In this document: positions 37,109-44,900 of the stretch, piece after piece
Layout of the letters: every line of letters begins with the position of its first letter
How positions within the stretch are numbered: the stretch's first letter is position 1
From: Desulforapulum sp034007745
GTDB taxonomy: Bacteria > Desulfobacterota > Desulfobacteria > Desulfobacterales > Desulfobacteraceae
DNA length: 64,000 bases
NCBI GenBank assembly: GCA_034007745.1
Contig: JAVEQI010000002.1
Location: 62,001-126,000, forward strand
Direction of reading: 5' to 3'
Position numbers and translations under genes: made by a program
Notes under the pieces: model-generated
The model's database searches: none
What the model was told of the DNA's origin: nothing
What the model saw: only the letters and a program-made list of their open reading frames with translations

Positions 37109-38258
37109 GGTCTATGATGCCATCGTCGTTGGTGCAGGCTCCGCAGGTGTGCCCACGTCCCTCTCCCTTGGCCGAAGAGGGGTTAGAACCCTTGTCATCG
37201 ACGCCCATCCGTCACCGGGTCAGGGGGAGAATAAACACGCCATCGGCGGCATTCGGGCAACCCACTCGGATCCTGGCAAAATCCTGGCATGCATGCGTTC
37301 TTTGGAAATTTTCTCCACCTGGCAGGAAGAATTCGGCGACGACATTGAATGGCTCAAGGGCGGCTATCTTTTCCCCGCCTACCGGACCGAAGAGGAGACT
37401 ATTTTAAAAGGCTTTCTGCCCATCCAGAGGCAGTACGGCCTCAAGATCGACTACGTTGATGCAGAAAGGATAGTCAAGATAGTCCCGGGTATCCAAGCCC
37501 AGGGCCTAATGGGCGGCACCTTTTCCCCCGACGATGGTTCTGCCTCACCGCTTCTGGCAGTCAACGCCTTTTACCGCCATGCCCTTGCATCCAAAAAAGT
37601 AGATTTTCTCTTCAAGGAAAGGGTGACCGGCATCACAACCGATGAAGGCAAGGTAACAGGTGTCACAACCGACAGGTCGTCCTACAGCGCCCCGGTGGTG
37701 ATCGATGCGGCGGGCCCCTTTTCAAGGGAATTAGGAGCCCTTGTAAAGGTCGATATCCCCGTGTTCCCCGACTCCCACGAGGGGGCAATCACCGAACCCG
37801 TGGCCTCATTCTTCAAGGCCATGGTGGTGGATTTAAGGCCAGCACCTGGATCCAGGAATTACTACTTCTACCAGAGCCGCCACGGCCAGATCGTATTCTG
37901 CATCACCCCTGACCCCCCCATCGTGGGCACCGACAAGCGGGAGACCTCGGTGTTTCTTCCCCAGGTAGCAAAGAGGATGGTGACCCTGATGCCAAGACTC
38001 AAAAACATCCGGGTACGGCGGGTGTGGAGGGGTCTCTACCCCATGACCCCGGACGGTTCCCCCCTTGCCGGCTGGAACCGGGAGCTCCAGGGCCTTGCCC
38101 ATGTGACCGGCATGTGCGGACAGGGATTCATGCTCGGGCCAGGCATGGGAGAAATCATGGCAAGGCTCGTGACCGGTGAATCAACCGCTGATGACAAGCT
38201 TGTACTCGACGAATTCTCCCTTTACCGGAGATTTGGCGGTACAGAAGGCTTGCAATAA
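37101..38258 (+). CDS. FAD-dependent amine/amino-acid oxidoreductase, beta subunit (DAO family, SoxB/HcnC-like)
   Basis: 385 residues of the D-amino-acid-oxidase-type flavoprotein family: dinucleotide motif AIVVGAGSAGVPTSLSLGRRG with VIDAHP, and C-terminal GLYPMTPDGSPLAGW and VTGMCGQGFMLGPGMGE. This is the usual substrate-oxidising subunit in heteromeric sarcosine, opine and glycine (HcnABC) dehydrogenases. The ATG at 37101 has GGAGG five bases upstream, inside the end of the alpha gene. Which amine or amino acid it oxidises is unknown. Confidence 0.87.
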   Translation: MNKVYDAIVVGAGSAGVPTSLSLGRRGVRTLVIDAHPSPGQGENKHAIGGIRATHSDPGKILACMRSLEIFSTWQEEFGDDIEWLKGGYLFPAYRTEEETILKGFLPIQRQYGLKIDYVDAERIVKIVPGIQAQGLMGGTFSPDDGSASPLLAVNAFYRHALASKKVDFLFKERVTGITTDEGKVTGVTTDRSSYSAPVVIDAAGPFSRELGALVKVDIPVFPDSHEGAITEPVASFFKAMVVDLRPAPGSRNYYFYQSRHGQIVFCITPDPPIVGTDKRETSVFLPQVAKRMVTLMPRLKNIRVRRVWRGLYPMTPDGSPLAGWNRELQGLAHVTGMCGQGFMLGPGMGEIMARLVTGESTADDKLVLDEFSLYRRFGGTEGLQ

Positions 38259-38352
38259 CCAGTATGACCAGCGCAGAGTATCGCAACCGGTCTCAACAGA
38301 GGATAAAACTCCAAGGGCAGACAAGGATTACAATAGCAACCAAGGAGAGCTT

Positions 38353-39423
38353 ATGAACCCGTTTACACTGAAAGAGATCGCATCCGTCACCTACAAGAGG
38401 CCGGACATCAATTGCGGCTATACAGACAAATCGCTCCACATCAATGTGTCGGACAACACCATTGCTATTAAAGACATCGAGGAGAAGACCAAGCAGACCT
38501 TTATCGGCGGCAAGGGGTATGACCTGTGGCTGATGTGGAACGCTGTAACAGGCGCCACAAAATGGAATGACCCGGAAAACGCCATCTGCATCGCATCCGG
38601 GCCCCTGGGGGGAACTCCCGGTTATCCCGGGGGAGGCAAGAGCATTGTCACTACAATCTCCCCGTTGACCGGCGCACCCATGGACTCCAACGTGGGCGGC
38701 TACTTTGGACCCTACAAGAAATTTTCAGGCTTTGACGTGATGGAAATCACGGGCAAGGCCGACCGTGAAACCGTGATTCTAATCGACGGCATTGGGGAAA
38801 CGGTTAAGATATTTGAGGTCCAGGGTCTCACCGACGATTCCTATGAGCTCTCCATGGCTTTAACCTCCTACTTTGACCGGGACAAGCCGGTTAACGTCTC
38901 TGTAGTGTCAACGGGAACGGCAGCCAGTAATACGCTGCTCGGCTGCCTCAACTTCACCTGGTTTGACGCCAAACGAAAACGGGTGCGGTACAAGCAGGCC
39001 GGAAGGGGCGGAATTGGAACGGTGCTTGCCGACAAAAAAGTCAAGGCAGTGGTGGCAAGGTGGGGTACAGTCTCCTTTTCCAGCAACAGGCCCGCCGACC
39101 CTGAAGCCCTGAAAAAGGTGACCAAGCTCCACGCCCGGGAAATTGCTGCCCTGGACCCCAAACAGAACCGCATGGCAACGGTCGGAACCACCCACCTTGT
39201 GCCCATCATGAACGACCACGACTGCCTGCCGGTGAGAAACTTCCAGTACGGGTTCCATCAAGAGGGAAAAAACATCGGAGAAGATGTGTACGAGCACATC
39301 TTTGACAAGGGGTTTGACGGCTGCTGGCGTGGCTGTACCGTTGCCTGTGCCCACGGGGTAAAGGATTTCACCCCGTTTACCGGACCCCTACAAGGGGCAA
39401 AAGGTGTTTGTGGACGGCCCTGA
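38353..39423 (+). CDS. Aldehyde:ferredoxin oxidoreductase, N-terminal part (gene split by a frameshift)
   Basis: Tungsten-pterin enzyme that oxidises aldehydes to acids with ferredoxin. This piece carries the AOR N-terminal domain (IGGKGYDLWLMWN..., SGPLGGTPGYPGGGKS, GRGGIGTVLADKKVKAVV) and three cluster cysteines in GCWRGCTVACAHG. The frame then leaves the family after FTPFTGP and ends. Removing one C from the run at 39385-39388 restores YKGQKVFVDGPEYE, continuing in the next feature to a 713-residue protein. The ATG at 38353 has AAGGAGAG; the open frame upstream is not translated. Confidence 0.88.
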   Translation: MNPFTLKEIASVTYKRPDINCGYTDKSLHINVSDNTIAIKDIEEKTKQTFIGGKGYDLWLMWNAVTGATKWNDPENAICIASGPLGGTPGYPGGGKSIVTTISPLTGAPMDSNVGGYFGPYKKFSGFDVMEITGKADRETVILIDGIGETVKIFEVQGLTDDSYELSMALTSYFDRDKPVNVSVVSTGTAASNTLLGCLNFTWFDAKRKRVRYKQAGRGGIGTVLADKKVKAVVARWGTVSFSSNRPADPEALKKVTKLHAREIAALDPKQNRMATVGTTHLVPIMNDHDCLPVRNFQYGFHQEGKNIGEDVYEHIFDKGFDGCWRGCTVACAHGVKDFTPFTGPLQGAKGVCGRP

Positions 39424-40495
39424 GTATGAAACCATTGCAGGGTGCGGGTCAAACCTGGGCATATTTGATCCCTTTTTCATCCTGGAAATGAACTTCTACT
39501 GCGACACCTACGGCCTTGACACCATCTCCATAGGAACGGGCATTGCCTTTGTCATGGAGTGCTTTGAGACGGGGCAGATCAACAAGACCCACACCGGCGG
39601 CATGGACTTAAGCTTTGGCAACCGCCTCAACGCCCTTGAACTGCTCCACCAGATGGCAAGGGGAGCGGGATTTGGCATGATCGTGGGTCAGGGCATCCGG
39701 CAGATGAAGACGATCTTTGCCAGGGACTTTGGCGCAGACCCGGCAATGATGCAGGACATCGGCATGGAGGCCAAGGGGCTTGAATTTTCCGAATACATGA
39801 CCAAGGAATCCCTGGCCCAGCAGGGCGGGTACGGCCTTGCCCTGAAGGGTCCCCAGCACGACGAGGCCTGGCTCATCTTCCTTGACATGATTCATAACTT
39901 CATGCCCACCTTTGAAAACAAGGCCGAGGCCCTTCACTGGTTTCCCATGTTCCGTACCTGGTTTGGTCTCTGCGGCCTTTGCAAGCTTCCCTGGAACGAC
40001 ATTGTGCCCGAAGACAACAAGGCCACAAAGGAACCTGCCAAGGTGATCAAACATGTGGGATGGTACGCAGATTTCTTCACGGCAGTCACAGGCAGGCAGT
40101 CAACCCCTGAGGATTTGATCTCCATGAGTGAAACCGTGTACAACTTTCAGCGGGTCTTCAACCTCAAGATGGGGTACGGAACAAGAGAGCACGACAGCAT
40201 ACCCTACCGATCCATGGGGCCCGTCACCAGGGGCGAGTATGAATCCAGGAACGAACGCTACGACAAAGACCTTATGGAGAACTACAAAATTGACATATCT
40301 TCCATGACCGTCGAACAGAAGATAGCGGCCCTGAGGGAAAAAAGGGAGGCAAACTACGAAAAGCTGATCAATGCCGTGTATGACAGAAGGGGCTGGACCG
40401 AAAACGGCATACCCACCCTTGCCACGGTCAAACGGCTGGGAATCGACTTCCCCGAGGTTGTGGCCCTGCTTGCCGCCAACGGAGTCACAAGTTGA
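39404..40495 (+). CDS. Aldehyde:ferredoxin oxidoreductase, C-terminal part (gene split by a frameshift)
   Basis: 363 residues in the +1 frame relative to the first part. They begin FVDGPEYETIAGCGSNLGIFD and run through AOR domains 2 and 3 to the normal end, with the fourth cluster Cys in FGLCGLCKLPWND. No further stop or frameshift is seen. The piece has only a GTG start inside the first part and no ribosome site of its own, so it is a fragment unless ribosomes slip or the extra C is a sequencing error. Its stop overlaps the MoaD-like gene, the usual AOR-MoaD order. Confidence 0.87.
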   Translation: MFVDGPEYETIAGCGSNLGIFDPFFILEMNFYCDTYGLDTISIGTGIAFVMECFETGQINKTHTGGMDLSFGNRLNALELLHQMARGAGFGMIVGQGIRQMKTIFARDFGADPAMMQDIGMEAKGLEFSEYMTKESLAQQGGYGLALKGPQHDEAWLIFLDMIHNFMPTFENKAEALHWFPMFRTWFGLCGLCKLPWNDIVPEDNKATKEPAKVIKHVGWYADFFTAVTGRQSTPEDLISMSETVYNFQRVFNLKMGYGTREHDSIPYRSMGPVTRGEYESRNERYDKDLMENYKIDISSMTVEQKIAALREKREANYEKLINAVYDRRGWTENGIPTLATVKRLGIDFPEVVALLAANGVTS

Positions 40496-40689
40496 TCCTG
40501 GTGGACGATCAAAAGATGGAATGGTTCGAAACAATGACCGTGGAAAAGGTGCTTGAGCGCATGGAGAACACCGAGTTCTGCGCGGCGGTAAGGCTCAACA
40601 ACCGCATTGTGTCAAGCCCTAATTTTTCTAGGACCCTGGTACCGGACCGCTCGATCATCCAGATTCTGCCGCTGATTGCCGGCGGCTGA
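40492..40689 (+). CDS. MoaD/ThiS-like sulfur-carrier protein
   Basis: 65 residues ending in the Gly-Gly tail (ILPLIAGG) that is activated and thiocarboxylated in this family. The MTVEKVLERM and AAVRLNNRIVSS stretches fit the beta-grasp fold. MoaD-like genes directly after AOR genes are thought to serve the pterin cofactor of that enzyme. The start is a TTG overlapping the AOR stop, with GGAG seven bases ahead; a GTG at 40501 is possible. Confidence 0.8.
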   Translation: MILVDDQKMEWFETMTVEKVLERMENTEFCAAVRLNNRIVSSPNFSRTLVPDRSIIQILPLIAGG

Positions 40690-40701
40690 ATCTGGGGGGC
40701 A

Positions 40702-40785
40702 ACAGTCGGTATCCCCTTGCTGAACATAAAAAACAAGGGGGACCAGATTTTGGGCCAGCACAACCCCACTTAACCGCAAATTGTC
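40702..40785. repeat. Dispersed intergenic repeat, GGTATCCCyTTGCTGAAC family (copy)
   Basis: GGTATCCCCTTGCTGAAC, then an A-rich stretch, GGACCAGATTTTGG and AACCGCAAATT; related to 17757-17810. It occupies the spacer after the MoaD-like gene. AACAAGGGG within it can pair with CCCCTTG to form a hairpin. Confidence 0.45.
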
Positions 40786-40881
40786 TGGGGGAGGAACTAC
40801 CGATTTGCCTCCGGGATAAAATGTGGTAAGATAAAAGGGTTAATCTCTCAACGGTATAAACCCAGAAGTTCTATATAAGAG

Positions 40882-41502
40882 TTGATCAAAGGCGAAAAGA
40901 ACTTGACAAATTCAGACCGGACAATCTGCTTTAAGGCCCTTTCAAGGGCAATAATCACATCTGAACACCCCCCGCCACCTGGGGAAGAAAGATTCAAACC
41001 CGCAAGCGTCATGGCCCTGATGTCCTTTAAACGTACTCCTAACCTTATCCTGATTCAAAAGACCGACAACGAGGGCTATCCCTGGCGCAACCAGATGGCC
41101 TTTCCGGGGGGGCACTGGGATCCAGGGGACAAAACCCGACAGGATACGGCCCTGAGGGAGCTTGGAGAAGAGATGGGAATCCCGAAGCACCATGTTTTTA
41201 CCATCGGCTCCCTGGGGCATTTCCAGACCATCAACAACTGGGACATTGAGGCGTTTATCGGGGTCTGGGACCAGGAGAGGAAGATCCTATTTGATCCTGT
41301 CGAGATACAGCGGGTGTTTCACATTCCCCTCGCCCACCTACTTAAGGTGCACATGGAAAGGGGATTTCCCGGACGAATGCCCGGACTAGAAGAGCTGACA
41401 TATCCGTTTGAAGATATTGTCATCTGGGGAGTCACGGCAAAAATCATCCACCACTTCATGGAGATCATCAGGCAAAAGGTCACCCCTGCCTGTTCCGATT
41501 AA
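40882..41502 (+). CDS. NUDIX hydrolase, probable CoA pyrophosphatase
   Basis: A 206-residue hydrolase (199 if it starts at the second TTG, 40903). The NUDIX box reads GGHWDPGDKTRQDTALRELG EEMGIP, with Asp in place of the first Glu, as in the NudL/CoA-diphosphatase branch. The preceding RNQMAFPGG also fits that branch, which cuts CoA derivatives to phosphopantetheine and 3',5'-ADP. Its end overlaps by 23 bases a small convergent gene. Confidence 0.85.
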   Translation: MIKGEKNLTNSDRTICFKALSRAIITSEHPPPPGEERFKPASVMALMSFKRTPNLILIQKTDNEGYPWRNQMAFPGGHWDPGDKTRQDTALRELGEEMGIPKHHVFTIGSLGHFQTINNWDIEAFIGVWDQERKILFDPVEIQRVFHIPLAHLLKVHMERGFPGRMPGLEELTYPFEDIVIWGVTAKIIHHFMEIIRQKVTPACSD

Positions 41503-41728
41503 TCAGCCGAAAAACTGTCTTGACCATAACGAACCCTGCGAGCCCTGCAAGGGTGGCTGGAAACCAGACATGGGATGCATAATCGCCTTCGGTCATGGCA
41601 ACCCAAATGCCGACCCCGGCAAAGGCAAGAACCGCTCCTATAAAAAGGAGAATTCCATGGCATACGGTGTTGGAATCATACCAGGGAATGATGACATTTC
41701 TGTAGAATGAACTCTGATCAAGCTGCAC
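41480..41728 (-). CDS. Small two-helix membrane protein, unknown function
   Basis: 82 residues with two hydrophobic stretches (GILLFIGAVLAFAGVGIWVA and FPATLAGLAGFVMVKTVF) and a basic end. Start GTG with AAGGAG seven bases upstream, which supports real translation. I do not recognise a family. It overlaps the NUDIX gene tail to tail and lies divergent from nrdD. Confidence 0.6.
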   Translation of the reverse strand: MQLDQSSFYRNVIIPWYDSNTVCHGILLFIGAVLAFAGVGIWVAMTEGDYASHVWFPATLAGLAGFVMVKTVFRLINRNRQG

Positions 41729-41778
41729 AGCATATCTCCTTATGTCTTACCAATAGATGTCAGGCATTTACAGCCAAA

Positions 41779-41794
41779 AGCACAATATGTTGAA
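41779..41794 (+). promoter_or_regulatory. NrdR-box-like sequence upstream of nrdD
   Basis: AGCACAATATGTTGAA matches the core of the NrdR consensus (ACAcwATATwTwGTGT) at most central positions. It sits just ahead of the candidate -35 of nrdD. A second, clean box at the usual phase was not found. Confidence 0.4.
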
Positions 41795-41801
41795 CTATTA
41801 C

Positions 41802-41830
41802 TTGACACCACCCCCCATATCGGGTAGAGT
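41802..41830 (+). promoter_or_regulatory. Candidate nrdD promoter
   Basis: TTGACA and TAGAGT are separated by 17 bases, about 60 bases ahead of the nrdD ATG and directly downstream of the NrdR-box-like sequence. Confidence 0.45.
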
Positions 41831-41891
41831 GCCGCCATTCTTATATCTATACAAAATAGTACATAAGCACACATATTTCAAGGGGATAGTC

Positions 41892-43982
41892 ATGTTGGAA
41901 CAGATAAAAAAACGGGACGGACGTGTTGCGCAGTTTGATTCATCAAAGATTGTCGAGGCCATTGCAAAGGCCGGCGAAGCCACCGGGGAATTTGATGAAA
42001 GGGAGGCAAAAAAACTCACCCTAAAGGTTATTACCCTTGCAAGGGATCTTCGCCTGGGGAAATGCCCCGAGGTTGAGGAAATCCAGGACATCGTGGAAAG
42101 GGTGCTTCTGGATTCACCCTTTTACCGGACTGCCAAGGCCTACATCATCTACCGGGAGCAGCGCAACCAAATCCGCAGGATCACCATCAAGGAAAATGTA
42201 GGACTAATGGATTCCTACATTGATCAGATGGACTGGAAGGTGAAGGAAAACTCCAACATGAGTTATTCCCTCCAGGGACTGAACAATTTTATATCGTCGG
42301 ACATAACCGCTGAATACTGGCTCAACAGGGTCTATCCCCCCGAGGTGAGAAACGCCCATAACAACGGCGATATCCACATCCACGACCTCAGCCTTCTCTC
42401 GGTCTACTGCGTAGGTTGGGATCTCCAGGATCTTTTAATGGAGGGATTCAAGGGCGTTGCCGGTAAGGTGGAAAGTTCACCGCCCAAGCATTTCAGAACT
42501 GCCCTTGGTCAGATGGTCAATTTTTTCTATACCCTCCAGGGCGAGGCCGCAGGGGCCCAGGCCATGAGCAACTTCGACACCCTTCTGGCCCCCTTTGTAC
42601 GGGTGGACAACCTCAACTACAAGGAGGTGAAGCAGGCCCTTCAGGAGTTTGTATTCAACATCAACATCCCCACCCGGGTGGGATTCCAGACCCCGTTCAC
42701 CAACATCACCATGGACCTTGTGGTTCCCGGCATTCTCAAGGATTCTCCGGTTATCATCGGCGGTAGGTACCAGGAAGAGACCTATGCCGACTTTCAGGTT
42801 GAGATGGACACCATCAACAACGCCTTTGCCGAGGTGATGATGGAGGGGGACGCCAGGGGCAGGGTCTTTACCTTTCCCATCCCAACCTACAACATCACCG
42901 AAGATTTTGACTGGAACAACCCGAATCTGAAAAACGTCTGGAAGATGACCGGTAAATACGGCATTCCTTACTTTTCCAACTTTGTCAACTCGGACATGAA
43001 CCCCGACGACGCCCGATCCATGTGCTGCCGCCTGAGACTCGACAACCGGGAATTGAAAAAGCGGGGCGGAGGCCTTTTCGGGGCAAACCCCCTGACCGGG
43101 TCCATCGGGGTTGTCACCCTGAATCTTCCCAGAATTGGATTTATGGCAAACGACGAGACCAATTTTTTCAACCACATCGACCGCCTGATCTCCATCGCAG
43201 GCCAGTCCCTCACAATCAAGCGCAAGGTGCTCGAACGGTTCACCCAGGGCAACCTCTACCCATACTCAAAGTTTTACCTGAGAAAGATCAAGGAAAATGC
43301 AGGCTGCTACTGGCAGAACCATTTTTCCACAATCGGCATCCTTGGGATGAACGAGGCGTGCATCAACTTTCTGGGCCAGGGCATTGCCACGGAACAGGGC
43401 CAGGCATTCTCCATCCGGGTGATGGACCATATCCGGTCGGGGATTGAGCGCCTCCAAGCAGAGACAGGCGAGATATTCAACCTCGAAGCCACCCCGGCCG
43501 AAGGCACCACCTACCGATTTGCCATGAAGGACAAACAGATGTTTCCAGGCATCATCTGCGCCAATGAAACTGAGTTCGACCAGGGCAGAGATCCCTTTTA
43601 CACCAACTCAACCCAGCTGCCGGTAAATTTCACCGACGACCTGTTTGAGGCCCTTGATCTCCAAGATGAACTCCAGACCCGTTATACAGGGGGAACCGTG
43701 CTCCACCTTTTCCTTGGAGAAGAGGTGACCGACATCGAGGTGGTCAAAGACATGGTCAAGAAAGTATCGGGGAAATACCGACTGCCCTACTTCACTCTGA
43801 CTCCGACCTTCAGCGTCTGCCCCTCCCACGGATATATCCCTGGCGAACATTACAAGTGCGAACAATGTGGCGAAGAAACCGAGGTCTACTCCAGGGTCGT
43901 CGGCTACCTCAGACCCGTAAAGCAGTGGAACAACGGCAAGCAGACCGAATTCTGCATGCGCAAAACCTTTAAGGTGGCTTAG
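41892..43982 (+). CDS. nrdD: Anaerobic ribonucleoside-triphosphate reductase (class III)
   Basis: Glycyl-radical enzyme that makes deoxynucleotides without oxygen. 696 residues: an N-terminal ATP-cone (IKKRDGRVAQFDSSKIVEAI), the catalytic barrel with cysteines in VYCVGWDLQDLL and SMCCRLRL, a zinc site near the end (VCPSHGYI and CEQCGEE), and the glycyl-radical loop RVVGYLRPV followed by WNNGKQTEF. The frame is open upstream to 41757, but the ATG at 41892, after an AAGGGGATAG ribosome site, gives the family N-terminus. nrdG follows 52 bases after the stop. Confidence 0.96.
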   Translation: MLEQIKKRDGRVAQFDSSKIVEAIAKAGEATGEFDEREAKKLTLKVITLARDLRLGKCPEVEEIQDIVERVLLDSPFYRTAKAYIIYREQRNQIRRITIKENVGLMDSYIDQMDWKVKENSNMSYSLQGLNNFISSDITAEYWLNRVYPPEVRNAHNNGDIHIHDLSLLSVYCVGWDLQDLLMEGFKGVAGKVESSPPKHFRTALGQMVNFFYTLQGEAAGAQAMSNFDTLLAPFVRVDNLNYKEVKQALQEFVFNINIPTRVGFQTPFTNITMDLVVPGILKDSPVIIGGRYQEETYADFQVEMDTINNAFAEVMMEGDARGRVFTFPIPTYNITEDFDWNNPNLKNVWKMTGKYGIPYFSNFVNSDMNPDDARSMCCRLRLDNRELKKRGGGLFGANPLTGSIGVVTLNLPRIGFMANDETNFFNHIDRLISIAGQSLTIKRKVLERFTQGNLYPYSKFYLRKIKENAGCYWQNHFSTIGILGMNEACINFLGQGIATEQGQAFSIRVMDHIRSGIERLQAETGEIFNLEATPAEGTTYRFAMKDKQMFPGIICANETEFDQGRDPFYTNSTQLPVNFTDDLFEALDLQDELQTRYTGGTVLHLFLGEEVTDIEVVKDMVKKVSGKYRLPYFTLTPTFSVCPSHGYIPGEHYKCEQCGEETEVYSRVVGYLRPVKQWNNGKQTEFCMRKTFKVA

Positions 43983-44034
43983 CTTCATGAATTAAACACC
44001 TAACAAATCCATGAACAGGAGCATAAAGAGAACC

Positions 44035-44742
44035 ATGAGAATCGGCGGGTTCCAGAAAAATTCCATGATCGACTTCCCAGGCCTTATCTCTTCGGTGATT
44101 TTCACGGCTGGCTGCAACTTTGTCTGCCCATATTGCCACAACCCGGATCTCGTGGGCAAGATAAAGCCCGGAGGGGGTGAATTTATTGACCAAGGGGAGA
44201 TATTTTCCTTCCTCAAAAAACGCCGGGGCCTCATAGACGGCGTAGTCATAACAGGGGGTGAGCCTACCCTTCAGCCGGGTCTTGAACAATTCATGGTTAA
44301 TATCAAAGAGCTTGGATTCAGCGTAAAGCTTGACACCAACGGAACCCGGCCGGAAACGGTCGAGGCCTTTATCCAGAAAGGAATTGTGGACTATATTGCC
44401 ATGGACATCAAGACCAGCATCGAAGGTTACCACCTTGTGGCGGGCGATGGATTTGATTCAGGAACCGTGGCGGCAACCATTGCCATCATCATGGAACAGG
44501 CACTGGACTACGAGTTCAGGACCACCTGCGTGAAACCGCTGATTGACCAACAGAAAATGGATAAAATCGGAGGGATGATCAAAGGAGCCCGGCGCTACAT
44601 TCTCCAGCCCTGTTCAAGGAATGTTACCATGCTCAACCCACTTTTCTTTGAACAGGGGGAGCGCTTTTTTTCCAGGGATGAAATGCTCGCCCTCAAGGCC
44701 CGGGTTGAACCCTGGGTGAACGAGTGCAGAATACGATCCTAA
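44035..44742 (+). CDS. nrdG: Anaerobic ribonucleotide reductase activating protein (radical SAM)
   Basis: Generates the glycyl radical on NrdD using SAM and a [4Fe-4S] cluster. 235 residues. The cluster motif is AGCNFVCPYCHNPDLV and the SAM-binding glycine stretch VITGGEPTLQPG follows. This is the longer type common in anaerobes (pyruvate-formate-lyase-activase-like), not the about 155-residue E. coli form. The ATG at 44035 starts the conserved MRIGGFQKNSMIDFPG; an upstream ATG (44011) would add eight residues. Confidence 0.92.
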   Translation: MRIGGFQKNSMIDFPGLISSVIFTAGCNFVCPYCHNPDLVGKIKPGGGEFIDQGEIFSFLKKRRGLIDGVVITGGEPTLQPGLEQFMVNIKELGFSVKLDTNGTRPETVEAFIQKGIVDYIAMDIKTSIEGYHLVAGDGFDSGTVAATIAIIMEQALDYEFRTTCVKPLIDQQKMDKIGGMIKGARRYILQPCSRNVTMLNPLFFEQGERFFSRDEMLALKARVEPWVNECRIRS

Positions 44743-44851
44743 ACAAGCCGGATGTAGGGCAGACCCCTTGCGGTCACCCTTTGCGGCGGCAAGGTCAGTG
44801 GGAGTTTCTTTATAAGAAACAGCTTTTAACTAACTGCTAACGGCTATCTAA

Positions 44852-44897
44852 TTTCACGCTTCGTTGTGTCCGTAAGGACATGGGGGTTATATAAAAC
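44852..44897 (+). repeat. Dispersed intergenic repeat, TTTCACnCTTCGTTGTGTCC family (copy 2)
   Basis: TTTCACGCTTCGTTGTGTCC, then GTAAGGACATGGGGGTTATA, closely matches 8841-8886. It lies just ahead of the alr start, so it may contribute to its leader. Confidence 0.5.
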
Positions 44898-44900
44898 AAG

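Noticed and set aside
39380..39430. Programmed ribosomal frameshifting in the AOR gene
   Set aside because: The CCCC run has no known slippery heptamer and I see no clear downstream stimulatory structure; mutation or sequencing error is simpler.
42477..43175. A 232-residue minus-strand frame inside nrdD
   Set aside because: Lies wholly opposite a well-conserved enzyme and has no recognisable domain.
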